A stretch of DNA of 64,000 bases, taken from Ureibacillus yapensis. GTDB lineage: Bacteria; Bacillota; Bacilli; Bacillales_A; Planococcaceae. Of the stretch, positions 31,500 to 39,674 are shown piece after piece (position 1 is the first letter of the stretch; each line of letters starts with the position of its first letter). The position numbers were made by a program, and so were the translations under genes. The stretch spans positions 496,001 through 560,000 of the forward strand of contig NZ_QWEI01000002.1 of assembly GCF_003515775.1 (NCBI RefSeq). Reading direction: 5' to 3'. The notes beneath the pieces are model-generated. The model did not search any database, had not been told where the DNA came from, and saw nothing but the letters and a program-made list of their open reading frames with translations.

Positions 31500-32114
31500 T
31501 CAAGTCAACCGTTTAATGACATGTTTTTCGAATGCAAATCGATATTTTCGATAGCGCCATTCATTTACAAGCTGTATTAATAAAAAAATGCTTAAAACAA
31601 GTAAAAATAGAGTTTTTGGCAATAAAATAAATGCAATAAAAACAGACAGTATGATTAGCAGCAAAGAGATTGACAAGTACAATTCAACCATTCGTATGCG
31701 GGGCCGGAAAATAAGAATCAGCGCCATGATAACCCGCCCGCCATCCAATGGCCATATGGGAACCATATTAATGAACAGCAGGATCAATTGAATTTTAAGC
31801 AAAGGATCCGCAACGAGCGGATCCAGGAATGGCGTAATTGCTATACAGCAAAGGGTTGCCAGCGGGCCGCCCAACGCAATGATTAGCTGTTTTTTTGGCG
31901 GAATGGAAATCCCGCCTTTTAATTCAATTTCTCCACCGTATGGCATGATCACGCAGCGTTCTACTTTAATTTTGCAAAGAGCTGCTGCAGCCATATGTCC
32001 AATTTCATGAAAAATAAGAGAGGATAATATAAGTGCATAATAAGAAACATTCCCATACATAACCATACCAAAAAGAAGAGGCAAAAATAATGGATGAATT
32101 GTCATACGCCTCAT
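31500..32114 (-). CDS. spoIVFB: Site-2-type intramembrane metalloprotease SpoIVFB
   Basis: Cleaves pro-sigma-K in the mother cell. 204 aa from the chosen start, polytopic. Zn motif HEIGH at 36-40 and the second ligand in PLDGG (D124) are intact. ATG at 32114 forms an ATGA overlap with the spoIVFA stop; a longer ORF from 32138 and an ATG at 32105 are alternatives. Confidence 0.92.
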   Translation of the reverse strand: MRRMTIHPLFLPLLFGMVMYGNVSYYALILSSLIFHEIGHMAAAALCKIKVERCVIMPYGGEIELKGGISIPPKKQLIIALGGPLATLCCIAITPFLDPLVADPLLKIQLILLFINMVPIWPLDGGRVIMALILIFRPRIRMVELYLSISLLLIILSVFIAFILLPKTLFLLVLSIFLLIQLVNEWRYRKYRFAFEKHVIKRLT

Positions 32115-32674
32115 GATTGCGTATGCTCTTTCATCCATTCTAACGTTTGTTCCATGTTTAAAACTTTTCCGCCGTTTTCTATTTTTATATAAAGATCGCC
32201 TGGTTTTTTATTCGCTAGCGGGCTCCCTCTTTCAATGGATGTATATGGCAATAATGAAAACGAATCCAAATACCCGTAAGTCACTGTGGTATCATCCTCA
32301 TAATAGACTGAAATCGTTTTCCCGGTATTTTTTGTATGGCCTGTATAGACAACAAGTCCATTTTCGATGGCAAGGATTGGAATTGAATGTTCAAAAGTTA
32401 AGAGATAGCCATTATCATAAGGCTTTGCTGCTACGAATGAAAGCAGTTCAACATTTACAGATTCCGTCGATACGGTAATTTTCTTATCCGGTTCTTCACC
32501 AAAAACTTCCCTCAGCAAATTGCGCATAATCGTTAAATCTTCGGAACTGTAGACAATTCCTTTAATATCTACTGCTATTTGCCCTCGCTCTTGGAGCTGG
32601 ACACCTACCAATACAACGGCGCAGAGAACAATAGCTGCAATCCATTTCCACTTCTTGTTCACTACCTCATCCAT
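32111..32674 (-). CDS. spoIVFA: SpoIVFA, inhibitor/anchor of SpoIVFB
   Basis: 187 aa from the chosen start. One membrane segment (WIAAIVLCAVVLVGVQL) precedes a degenerate M23/LytM-like domain (GLVVYTGHTKNTGKTISVYY) that lacks the His-x-His metal site. SpoIVFA tethers and restrains SpoIVFB until engulfment. ATG at 32674 has an AAAGAGAG close upstream; the ORF extension to 32815 has no initiation signal. Confidence 0.88.
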   Translation of the reverse strand: MDEVVNKKWKWIAAIVLCAVVLVGVQLQERGQIAVDIKGIVYSSEDLTIMRNLLREVFGEEPDKKITVSTESVNVELLSFVAAKPYDNGYLLTFEHSIPILAIENGLVVYTGHTKNTGKTISVYYEDDTTVTYGYLDSFSLLPYTSIERGSPLANKKPGDLYIKIENGGKVLNMEQTLEWMKEHTQS

Positions 32675-32851
32675 TCTCTCTTTTTCATAGTATATGAAAG
32701 ATAAGAAAATAGGATTCTTTTTAAAATAAAAAAGAAGCTGTCCAATTACGTCGAAGCAGATGCCGGGAACAACCTCCGAACAAAGTGCTGCAGCCATGTT
32801 TCTAGCCGGCAGCATTCGCTTCTTGCCATCCTTGTAAATAGGCCGGCAAAC

Positions 32852-32883
32852 AAAAAAGGCTATTGAGCATCATCAATAACCTT
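32852..32883 (-). terminator. Terminator after minD
   Basis: AAGGCTATTGA / TCAATAACCTT stem with TTTTTT on the minus strand, just past the minD stop. It separates the mreBCD-minCD and spoIVF units. Confidence 0.85.
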
Positions 32884-32890
32884 CCGCATT

Positions 32891-33688
32891 TTATCTTGAG
32901 AAAATAGAAATTAATTTTTTGAACATTCCTTTAGAATGATCTTCAATGGACATTAATGGAACGGATTCGCCCAAAATTCGTCTTGCAATGTTGCGGTAGC
33001 CCAGAGAAGCCTTGCTATTTGGGTCCATTACAATCGGTTCGCCTTTATTCGATGAACTGATTACATCTTCGCTATCAATGACGATTCCCAATAGATCAAT
33101 GGATAAATGCGTCGTAATTTCATTAATATCCAACGCATCGCCGTTTTTCATTAAATCTTTGCGAATACGATTGATAATTAATTTTGGCGGTTCTATGGAT
33201 TCTTGTTCCAGCAATCCAATAATGCGATCTGCATCTCGAACGGCGGAAATCTCTGGAGTGGTTACAACAATGGCACGGTCAGCACCTGCCACAGCATTTT
33301 TATACCCTTGTTCAATACCTGCCGGACAGTCGATTAAAATGTAATCATATTCCCGCTTTAACTCTTCCACTAAACTCTTCATTTGCTCCGGAGTAACGGC
33401 GTTTTTGTCCGTTGTTTGAGCAGCAGGCAACAAAAATAGTTTATCATCCACACGCTTGTCTCGAACAAGGGCTTGATGAATTTTACAGCGGCCTTCCACA
33501 ACATCGACTAAGTCATAAATAATTCGATTATCCAACCCAAGTACCAAGTCCAAGTTACGCAAGCCAATATCTGTATCTACTAAACATACTTTTTTCCCTT
33601 GAAGAGCCAATGCAGTTCCCAGATTGGCAGTTGTTGTTGTTTTACCTACCCCGCCTTTACCAGAAGTTATTACGATTGCTTCACCCAC
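32891..33688 (-). CDS. minD: Septum-site ATPase MinD
   Basis: 265 aa. Deviant Walker A GKGGVGKTTTTANLG is at the N-terminus, with DIGLRNLDLVLG and IDCPAGIEQG following. The C-terminal amphipathic membrane-targeting helix (GMFKKLISIFSR) is intact. Works with MinC to block polar division. Confidence 0.98.
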   Translation of the reverse strand: MGEAIVITSGKGGVGKTTTTANLGTALALQGKKVCLVDTDIGLRNLDLVLGLDNRIIYDLVDVVEGRCKIHQALVRDKRVDDKLFLLPAAQTTDKNAVTPEQMKSLVEELKREYDYILIDCPAGIEQGYKNAVAGADRAIVVTTPEISAVRDADRIIGLLEQESIEPPKLIINRIRKDLMKNGDALDINEITTHLSIDLLGIVIDSEDVISSSNKGEPIVMDPNSKASLGYRNIARRILGESVPLMSIEDHSKGMFKKLISIFSR

Positions 33689-33689
33689 A

Positions 33690-34358
33690 TTAGCTTCCTC
33701 CTTTAACCGTACTTAATAACGGTCGAATTTTCCTTACTTCCTGTAATCGTTCGTATGAAATTATGCCATCACGATTAATATAGGCAAAAATTTGATCTGA
33801 ATTTTCCTTAACAAATGGTTTTTCGTTTGACATAACCTCTATTAAATTGTCAATTAAAACGTGGGTTGGTTCAAAATGCGAGGCAACGATAATTGACTCT
33901 TTCTCTCCATTTGCTCCTGCATGGGCGATTCCTCTTAAATTGCCCAATACAAAAATACTTCCGCCTGCTTCAACTTTTCCATTCGGGTTTACATCACCTA
34001 TGACAACAATGTCTCCATCCGCCTTTATAATCTGGCCGGAGCGTACAATTCCAACATAGGTTTCCCTCTGTTCCGTCAATACTCTTTCATTGCTTTCTTC
34101 AATCGTTATTACATCACTGTGCACTTTAGATACGTGCATATTGCCCGGGCTTTGTACAATTGCAATGAGTTCTTCTTGCTGTGCATTGGAAAGGTAGCGG
34201 TTTCCGAGATGCAATTGCACATCTACTTTACCATCGATGCTACCTTCCGAAACCTTACGTTCAAGTTCTTCTACTAGTTCTGCGTAGGCGCACTGATCAT
34301 CTAGCCGAAGTACTAACCCTTCTTTTGTCCCCTTAATATGGACAAGCTGTTTACTCAT
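33690..34358 (-). CDS. minC: Septum-site inhibitor MinC
   Basis: 222 aa. N-terminal FtsZ-inhibiting domain followed by the C-terminal beta-helix (GQIIKADGDIVVIGDVNPNG then AGGSIFVLGNLRGIAHAG) that binds MinD. ATG at 34358 lies 10 nt after GAGGTG; the ORF extension to 34376 precedes that site. Confidence 0.96.
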   Translation of the reverse strand: MSKQLVHIKGTKEGLVLRLDDQCAYAELVEELERKVSEGSIDGKVDVQLHLGNRYLSNAQQEELIAIVQSPGNMHVSKVHSDVITIEESNERVLTEQRETYVGIVRSGQIIKADGDIVVIGDVNPNGKVEAGGSIFVLGNLRGIAHAGANGEKESIIVASHFEPTHVLIDNLIEVMSNEKPFVKENSDQIFAYINRDGIISYERLQEVRKIRPLLSTVKGGS

Positions 34359-34387
34359 AAAAAAGCGACACCTCACGCCAAATGAAT

Positions 34388-34912
34388 TTAAGAATTATCT
34401 TGGGCACGCTGTAACACACGCGCATTGATTAAAATTTTAAATGCCCAACCAAGCATTATTAAAAATAATAAGTTCGCGATAATCGTCGGAAGTAGACGAT
34501 TGCTTAAAAAAACGCTTACCGGAATCGTTGTAAATTGAATAAAGTAAAAGAAATAGTATAAAACAATTTCCATAAGCGCCACCAGGACAACCGATAAAAT
34601 CGTCGTAACGCTTAAATGTTGATGGATAAAACGTACAGTCCCTCCTGCAATGAAGCAAACGAGCGGATATAAAAAGGAATATAATCCAATAATATCAATG
34701 TAAAAGACATCATACAAGAGTCCAAAAACCAAACCATACAAACAAGCTCTTTTTCGACTATAGTAGATGGATATAAAGATTAAGTACAGAATTAAAAAAC
34801 GCGGTACTAAAATGTATGTTTGCTCGCCGAAAGCAACCGGTGAAAACAATGCAAATTCCGGTTCTAGCAAAAATAAAACCACTGCAACAAAGGGAATCAG
34901 GAACCGTACCAT
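34388..34912 (-). CDS. mreD: Rod-shape protein MreD
   Basis: 174 aa, about five membrane segments (FLIPFVAVVLFLLEPEF at the N-terminus; GLVFGLLYDVFYIDIIGLYS conserved). Partner of MreC in the elongasome, encoded directly after mreC. Confidence 0.94.
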   Translation of the reverse strand: MVRFLIPFVAVVLFLLEPEFALFSPVAFGEQTYILVPRFLILYLIFISIYYSRKRACLYGLVFGLLYDVFYIDIIGLYSFLYPLVCFIAGGTVRFIHQHLSVTTILSVVLVALMEIVLYYFFYFIQFTTIPVSVFLSNRLLPTIIANLLFLIMLGWAFKILINARVLQRAQDNS

Positions 34913-34915
34913 CTT

Positions 34916-35833
34916 TTATTCACCTTCATTCGTAGTTTCGTTTTTTGTGCCATTCGTTAAATCCTCATTTGTACCGGTCCCATCCGAACCATCGACAGTC
35001 ACCGCAGTTCTTTTCGCAATCACGACATCCTCTACCATGGAAAAGTCGGCAGCCGGTTTTACATAGGCCATTTTCGTAAGCCCATAGTCATCCGTAGTGA
35101 CTTCCGTTACTTCCCCAATCAATATACCTTTTGGGAAAATCCCGCCCAAGCCGGACGTTACTACTTTTTCCCCTTCATTGATTTTAAAATTGGAATCAAT
35201 TCTCTTTAATATTAATTCATTGCGTTCTACGTCATATCCTTCCAATAAACCAAAAACATCTTCTTTTTTGCCTTGAATAATAGCAGAAACTCGATTATTT
35301 GGATTATTTGAATGAAGCAGCTCAACTTCTGAGGTAAAAGGGGTCACTAAACTGATTTTCCCTATCAGCCCATTAGCTGTCATTACGGCCATATTTAATT
35401 TTACTCCATGAGAAGAACCTTTGTTGAGTATTATTTTTTCTTCCCATTGATCTGGGTTGCGGGCAATCACGGTAGCTTTCAAGGGATCGTATTCTCTTAA
35501 ACTATCCTGTTTGTCCACTAGTTCCTGCAGCGATTTGTTTTCGGATTGCAAAGTATTAACTTCTGCTTGAAGAACTGCAAAATCTTCTAAACGCATTTTT
35601 AACCGTTGATTTTCCTCATACGTATTTAATAAAGAGTTTATATCATTGAAAATACCTGTTATGTAATTTGCCGGCTTTGCTACAAGGGATTGTGCAAAGC
35701 CGACAGTATCTTTAATAAATTGTTCCGGAAGACTTGCGTTTTGTCGATCTCGTAAAGAGAAGCTAATCAATGCCACAAGGAAAATCGTGCCAACCAATAG
35801 CAGTATTAATTTCTTGTTTGAAAACTGTGGCAT
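34916..35833 (-). CDS. mreC: Rod-shape protein MreC
   Basis: 305 aa: one N-terminal membrane segment, a coiled coil (about 60-110, LKMRLEDFAVLQAEVNTLQS) and paired beta-barrels (VIARNPDQWEEKIILNKGSS, GLIGKISLVTPFTSEV). A Thr/Asn/Gly-rich acidic tail after residue 275 is longer than in B. subtilis. Confidence 0.95.
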   Translation of the reverse strand: MPQFSNKKLILLLVGTIFLVALISFSLRDRQNASLPEQFIKDTVGFAQSLVAKPANYITGIFNDINSLLNTYEENQRLKMRLEDFAVLQAEVNTLQSENKSLQELVDKQDSLREYDPLKATVIARNPDQWEEKIILNKGSSHGVKLNMAVMTANGLIGKISLVTPFTSEVELLHSNNPNNRVSAIIQGKKEDVFGLLEGYDVERNELILKRIDSNFKINEGEKVVTSGLGGIFPKGILIGEVTEVTTDDYGLTKMAYVKPAADFSMVEDVVIAKRTAVTVDGSDGTGTNEDLTNGTKNETTNEGE

Positions 35834-35845
35834 TGGAAAACCTCC

Positions 35846-36865
35846 TTACCCTTTCATCTGTTGAGAACGCACCAGGTCAATATTGTCCAATGCCTTGCCC
35901 GTCCCGATTGCTACACAATCAAGAGGGTTTTCAGCGATAAATACAGGCATATTTGTTTGGTCACTGATTACTTTGTCGAGGTTGCGCAGTAAAGCTCCCC
36001 CTCCAGTTAAAACAATGCCTCTTTCCATAACGTCCGCGGAAAGCTCAGGCGGCGTTTGTTCAAGCGTTTTCTTCACGCCATCAATAATGACTGATATCGC
36101 TTCTTTCAGTGAATCCGAGATTTCTTCGGAAGTAATTTCAATCGTCTTTGGCAAACCTGTCAATAAGTCACGTCCACGGATTTCCATTTTTTCATTAAAA
36201 TCGTCTACACGCGCTGTTCCGATTTCCATTTTAACTTTTTCGGCAGTACGTTCCCCGATTGTTAAGTTATATGTTTTGCGAATATAACTTGTAATGGATT
36301 GATCCATTGCATCTCCGCCCATACGGACTGACTCGCTTGTTACGATTCCGCCCAGGGAAATAACGGCAACTTCTGTTGTGCCTCCGCCGATATCGACGAC
36401 CATCGAACCCGTTGGATCCCAAACCGGCAAGTCAGCACCGATTGCTGCCGCGAATGGTTCTTCAATTGTGAAGGCTTCTTTCGCGCCGGCTTGTCTGGAA
36501 GCGTCAATGACCGCACGTTGTTCAACTGAAGTGATGCCATAAGGAACACATATCATGACATTTGGCTTTTTCCAATTCGACCCCGAAGTTTTCAAAGCCT
36601 GTTTCAGATAATATTCAATCATGGAAGTTGTAATATCAAAATCAGCAATAACGCCATCTTTCATCGGTCTGATGGCAACGATGGAACCTGGTGTACGGCC
36701 GATCATGTTTTTCGCGTCGTTTCCGACCGCAACAATGTCACCTGTTTTTGTATTTTTTGCTACTACTGAAGGCTCGCGTAAAACAATGCCTTTTCCTTTA
36801 ATAAAAACTAATGTATTCGCTGTGCCAAGATCGATCCCGACATCTTTATTTCCTAATCCAAACAA
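35846..36865 (-). CDS. mreB: Actin-like rod-shape protein MreB
   Basis: 339 aa. Phosphate 1 [12 protein letters not shown], phosphate 2 [19 protein letters not shown] and adenosine motif [15 protein letters not shown] are intact. First gene of mreBCD-minCD. It organises cell-wall synthesis under the membrane. Confidence 0.98.
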   Translation of the reverse strand: MFGLGNKDVGIDLGTANTLVFIKGKGIVLREPSVVAKNTKTGDIVAVGNDAKNMIGRTPGSIVAIRPMKDGVIADFDITTSMIEYYLKQALKTSGSNWKKPNVMICVPYGITSVEQRAVIDASRQAGAKEAFTIEEPFAAAIGADLPVWDPTGSMVVDIGGGTTEVAVISLGGIVTSESVRMGGDAMDQSITSYIRKTYNLTIGERTAEKVKMEIGTARVDDFNEKMEIRGRDLLTGLPKTIEITSEEISDSLKEAISVIIDGVKKTLEQTPPELSADVMERGIVLTGGGALLRNLDKVISDQTNMPVFIAENPLDCVAIGTGKALDNIDLVRSQQMKG

Positions 36866-37203
36866 TTTAGTACTCCCTTTCTTCTTTAAGCAATCTAGTA
36901 ATCATGCTTAAAATCATAAGATTTATTATAGCTGAAAAGCTTGAAAATTTATAGTGCTACATGTACGGTTCTCCATTTTTCTCTATCCATTCAAATATTT
37001 CTCGACATTTACCATTTTATTTCGATTCCTGCTCCGAAACAAATAAAATTATTATGTAAGTTTTTACAGTCTTGTAACAAGTGCTCCATTCCAATGACGA
37101 AATTTGTAGAAATAGGTTCTTTGAAAAGAAAATGAAATAAAAAAATGTTGAAAAATGCCTTTCAGTCACATCCAACCCTACATTTGTAACACATTAGACA
37201 TCA

Positions 37204-37224
37204 CAATGTTATATGATAACATTG
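37204..37224. promoter_or_regulatory. Perfect palindrome in the radC-mreB gap
   Basis: CAATGTTAT-ATG-ATAACATTG, 9-bp perfect arms, about 340 nt upstream of mreB. It resembles a repressor operator; no regulator is identified. Otherwise the 36,866-37,293 gap shows no gene. Confidence 0.4.
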
Positions 37225-37293
37225 CTTAAGAAGAGAAAGAACCAGAAATGGCGCAAATATTGCAGCCATTTATTTCCTGACCTTTATTATTGC

Positions 37294-37331
37294 GCAAAAA
37301 AAGTCGAACATCCACCATCGGACATTCGACT
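37294..37331 (-). terminator. Terminator after radC
   Basis: GTCGAACATCC / GGACATTCGAC stem with TTTTTTT on the minus strand. It marks the natural 3' end of the host radC gene. Confidence 0.85.
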
Positions 37332-37340
37332 AAACCATTT

Positions 37341-37649
37341 TTACATATATCCTTTTTCTTTTAAACTGATAAATTGATGGTCTCCGATGATCACATGATC
37401 AATTAGTTCAATCCCAATGATATAACCTGCTTCTTGCAGTCTTTTTGTTACTTCGATATCTTCTGGACTTGGTGTTGGGTTGCCGCTAGGGTGATTATGG
37501 GAGCAAATAATGGAGGCTGCAGAACGTTTAACAGCTTCACGGAAAATTTCACGAGGGTGAACGATGCTTGAATTTAAACTGCCGATAAAAATCGTTTGTT
37601 TATGGAGCACTTGATTTTTAACATTCAAGAATAAAACAACGAACTTCAC
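37341..37649 (-). pseudogene. radC: radC 3' fragment, interrupted by prophage
   Basis: Only the C-terminal JAB/MPN half of RadC remains: [20 protein letters not shown] and the full JAMM motif [16 protein letters not shown]. Normal RadC is about 225 aa with an N-terminal helix-hairpin-helix region, absent here. The ORF opens at a GTG with no ribosome binding site, and the frame upstream reads into phage DNA (VLVCIYV then KFVVLF). The gene is therefore split at the prophage attachment end, near 37,640-37,655. The 5' half should lie beyond the right edge. Confidence 0.85.
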
Positions 37650-37662
37650 ATAAATACAAACT

Positions 37663-37694
37663 AAAACCAGGCGGCTAAGATGCTACCTGGTTTT
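37663..37694 (-). terminator. Terminator at the prophage end
   Basis: AAAACCAGG / CCTGGTTTT hairpin overlapping the end of the last prophage gene and lying next to the radC junction. Confidence 0.6.
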
Positions 37695-37965
37695 AAATTT
37701 CTGCTTGAGCTATAAACTCCTCTTCGAATCCCGGAAGCAAGGGAATGATTGATTTCCATCGTAGAACTGAATTGTTTACTAGCGATTGTAATTCTTCATC
37801 TGTAATTGTGGAAAGTAGTTCTTCCCTACTAATAGTCGCATTAAAACGATCCTTTAATAAGGAAGTACGTTGTGGATGGGTAATAAAATAAGGTTTCGAG
37901 ATCATGGTGAAATCTTCATTCACTAAAAATATTCCATCCTTATGCGGCCACAAATAAACCTTCAT
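37693..37965 (-). CDS. Unrecognised prophage-end protein
   Basis: 90 aa, no family recognised. It begins MKVYLWPHKDGIFLVNEDF and ends with an acidic helix; a pair of short segments (ATISREELLSTITDEELQSL) suggests a helical fold. It has a strong AGGAGG five nt before the ATG at 37965, so it is probably translated. Last gene before the attachment end. Confidence 0.6.
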   Translation of the reverse strand: MKVYLWPHKDGIFLVNEDFTMISKPYFITHPQRTSLLKDRFNATISREELLSTITDEELQSLVNNSVLRWKSIIPLLPGFEEEFIAQAEI

Positions 37966-38031
37966 CATATCCTCCTAAAGAAAAAGCCACTCATTGAGTG
38001 ACTTGAATGCTTTCTGTGGAAAGCTTATGTT

Positions 38032-38559
38032 CTATTGTAAATTATCAATAGCGTATTGCGCTTCTTCAGGAGTGAACTTTTCCCCGTATTCCGAAGTTAA
38101 TTGATCGTAAATAGCGGAATCTGACATACTCATAGTTTCTGCATATGTTTTTGCTTTTTCCAATGCGTTTGCTTTCCAATCATGTTCAATATTATCAATA
38201 GCATATTGAGCAGCTTCAGCTGGGAAACCCTCGCCATGTTCTGAAGTTAATTGATTGTATATACCAGCCTTTGACATATACATAGTTTCTGCGTAAAGCT
38301 TCGCTTTTTCTAATGCTGCCTTATGTTCTCTAGGGACACTTTCCTCTGCCGGTTCTTCTTTTGTCGATTCTTTAGATTCTTCTTTCGCTTCTTCTTTAGG
38401 CGCTTCTGTCTCTGTTTCAGTTGCTTGTTCAGTAGCTGGTGCAGTAGTTGGAACTGTCTCCTCTTGTTCTGTTTCACCGCCACTTAATGCTCCAATAATT
38501 ATACCAAGAACGACTAATGCGATAATACCAAGACAACCAAACTTAAAGAATTTCTTCAT
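38032..38559 (-). CDS. ltp: Ltp-family superinfection-exclusion protein
   Basis: 175 aa. An N-terminal hydrophobic anchor (about 9-27) and a Thr/Glu/Lys-rich linker (about 30-78) precede two tandem Ltp repeats: AKLYAETMYMSKAGIYNQLT and AKTYAETMSMSDSAIYDQLT, each ending in AAQYAIDN-type helices. In the Streptococcus phage TP-J34, Ltp is a surface protein that blocks DNA entry of related phages. This one lacks a clear lipobox, so it is probably membrane-anchored. Its place at the prophage end fits a lysogenic-conversion role. Confidence 0.82.
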   Translation of the reverse strand: MKKFFKFGCLGIIALVVLGIIIGALSGGETEQEETVPTTAPATEQATETETEAPKEEAKEESKESTKEEPAEESVPREHKAALEKAKLYAETMYMSKAGIYNQLTSEHGEGFPAEAAQYAIDNIEHDWKANALEKAKTYAETMSMSDSAIYDQLTSEYGEKFTPEEAQYAIDNLQ

Positions 38560-38650
38560 TTCATTTCTCCTCTTTTGTTAAATGTTGTAAACACACATAG
38601 TAAACTGTAACAAATTCCCTATTGCTTGTCATTGATAAAAATTTGATAAT

Positions 38651-38947
38651 CTACATAAATATCTCGTAATCATTATTCTTCTCAACCTCTTTTACTTTTC
38701 TTCCTACTCCAGTCTTTCTTACTCTCCGAGCTTTATCGAGCATTTCATCGTCTTTTTCTTCTATATAATTATGAATGGTTTTATCTGCTGCATTAACAGC
38801 GCCTTTCACCATTTTTCCCACTACAGAAAATATAATATTAGACTTATCACCTTTACCGGATATAGCTGAACCTACAACAATAACTAGGTAAGTGCTAACT
38901 ACCGCAATACCTGTAGCATCAATTAAACTCAAACCGAATAATTTCAC
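38651..38947 (-). CDS. Small membrane protein, unknown
   Basis: 98 aa. One clear membrane segment (ATGIAVVSTYLVIVVGSAIS) is followed by a second weaker hydrophobic stretch and a highly charged tail (EEKDDEMLDKARRVRKTGVG). It overlaps the stop of the upstream gene by ATGA, so the two are translationally coupled. No family recognised. Confidence 0.6.
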   Translation of the reverse strand: MKLFGLSLIDATGIAVVSTYLVIVVGSAISGKGDKSNIIFSVVGKMVKGAVNAADKTIHNYIEEKDDEMLDKARRVRKTGVGRKVKEVEKNNDYEIFM

Positions 38948-39468
38948 AATACCTTCCCTTCATGATTAGTTTTCCACAGTTGGTTAAGAAATAAATCAAT
39001 CCTCTTTTTCCGCTCGGGTGATAAATGCATTAAGTGTTCCTGTGCATACTGTTGGATAAATTCCATACTGTTTAATGTCATTTTAATTAAGATACCTGCT
39101 GTTGCAGTCGGGGTTATATCTAAGGCGTGAGATAAATCACTAATTAAATCATAGTCTTCTCTTTTAAACCGAATTGTCACTTTACCCGTTTCTTTTGGGT
39201 AATTGACTTTAAGTTTTGGTTGTTCAGGATGACCAACAACAAAAACATTCCTATAAACGTAATTTCTTCGAAACCATTTGGACATACTATCTATAATTAC
39301 TTTAGAAGTAGCTCCGACAATACAAAGCTTTTCCGCTACGTCTTTTACTGGTTCGTCGCAAAGATAAGCGAAAGTGTATAAGTTGTCTTTTAAATTTATT
39401 GAAAGAGTTGGTTTGACGTCAATTTTTTTGTCAGAGCGAGATCGGCTCTCTCCTGCCCTTTTTTTCAC
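38944..39468 (-). CDS. Unrecognised protein divergent from parM-like gene
   Basis: 174 aa. A basic N-terminus (MKKRAGESRSRSDKK) is followed by LSINLKDNLYTFAYLCDEPV and, later, VTIRFKREDYDLISDLSHAL. Both read like short beta-strand plus helix units, as in ribbon-helix-helix proteins, so it may bind DNA; this is inference. GTG start with AGGAGG upstream. It is divergent from the actin-like gene across a palindrome-rich 185-bp region and could regulate it. Confidence 0.6.
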   Translation of the reverse strand: MKKRAGESRSRSDKKIDVKPTLSINLKDNLYTFAYLCDEPVKDVAEKLCIVGATSKVIIDSMSKWFRRNYVYRNVFVVGHPEQPKLKVNYPKETGKVTIRFKREDYDLISDLSHALDITPTATAGILIKMTLNSMEFIQQYAQEHLMHLSPERKKRIDLFLNQLWKTNHEGKVL

Positions 39469-39498
39469 TCTCTTGGCCTCCTAATGTCGTTTTAAGTT

Positions 39499-39661
39499 TA
39501 GGAACGATTCCTAGACTTAGAGATTCCCTGAATTTACCCCTCCCCCGCCGTTGAATTCCTTAGGAATATTAAATTTTATGGTCAACAATCCAAAAATATT
39601 CGTATCACATTTGTAATACTCTAATTGTTTTTTACATAAATTGTATTACATTCGTGATACG
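39499..39661. promoter_or_regulatory. Palindrome-rich divergent control region, candidate centromere
   Basis: Contains TAGGAA-CGA-TTCCTA (39,499-39,513), ATTCCT-T-AGGAAT (39,555-39,567), and a long inverted pair CGTATCACATTTGTAATAC (39,601-39,619) and GTATTACATTCGTGATACG (39,643-39,661), arms differing at 2 of 19 positions. It lies directly upstream of the ParM-like gene and between divergent transcripts. parC/centromere sites of type II partition loci are repeats in just this place. Confidence 0.55.
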
Positions 39662-39674
39662 AAAGGAGATTGTT

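Noticed and set aside
37341-37649. Short ORF as a complete small JAMM protein
   Set aside because: It matches only the C-terminal half of RadC, starts at an unsupported GTG, and borders prophage DNA.
39654-39674. GTG 39654 as start of the ParM-like gene
   Set aside because: It lies inside an inverted repeat with no upstream ribosome binding site; TTG 39675 has a well-placed AAAGGAG.
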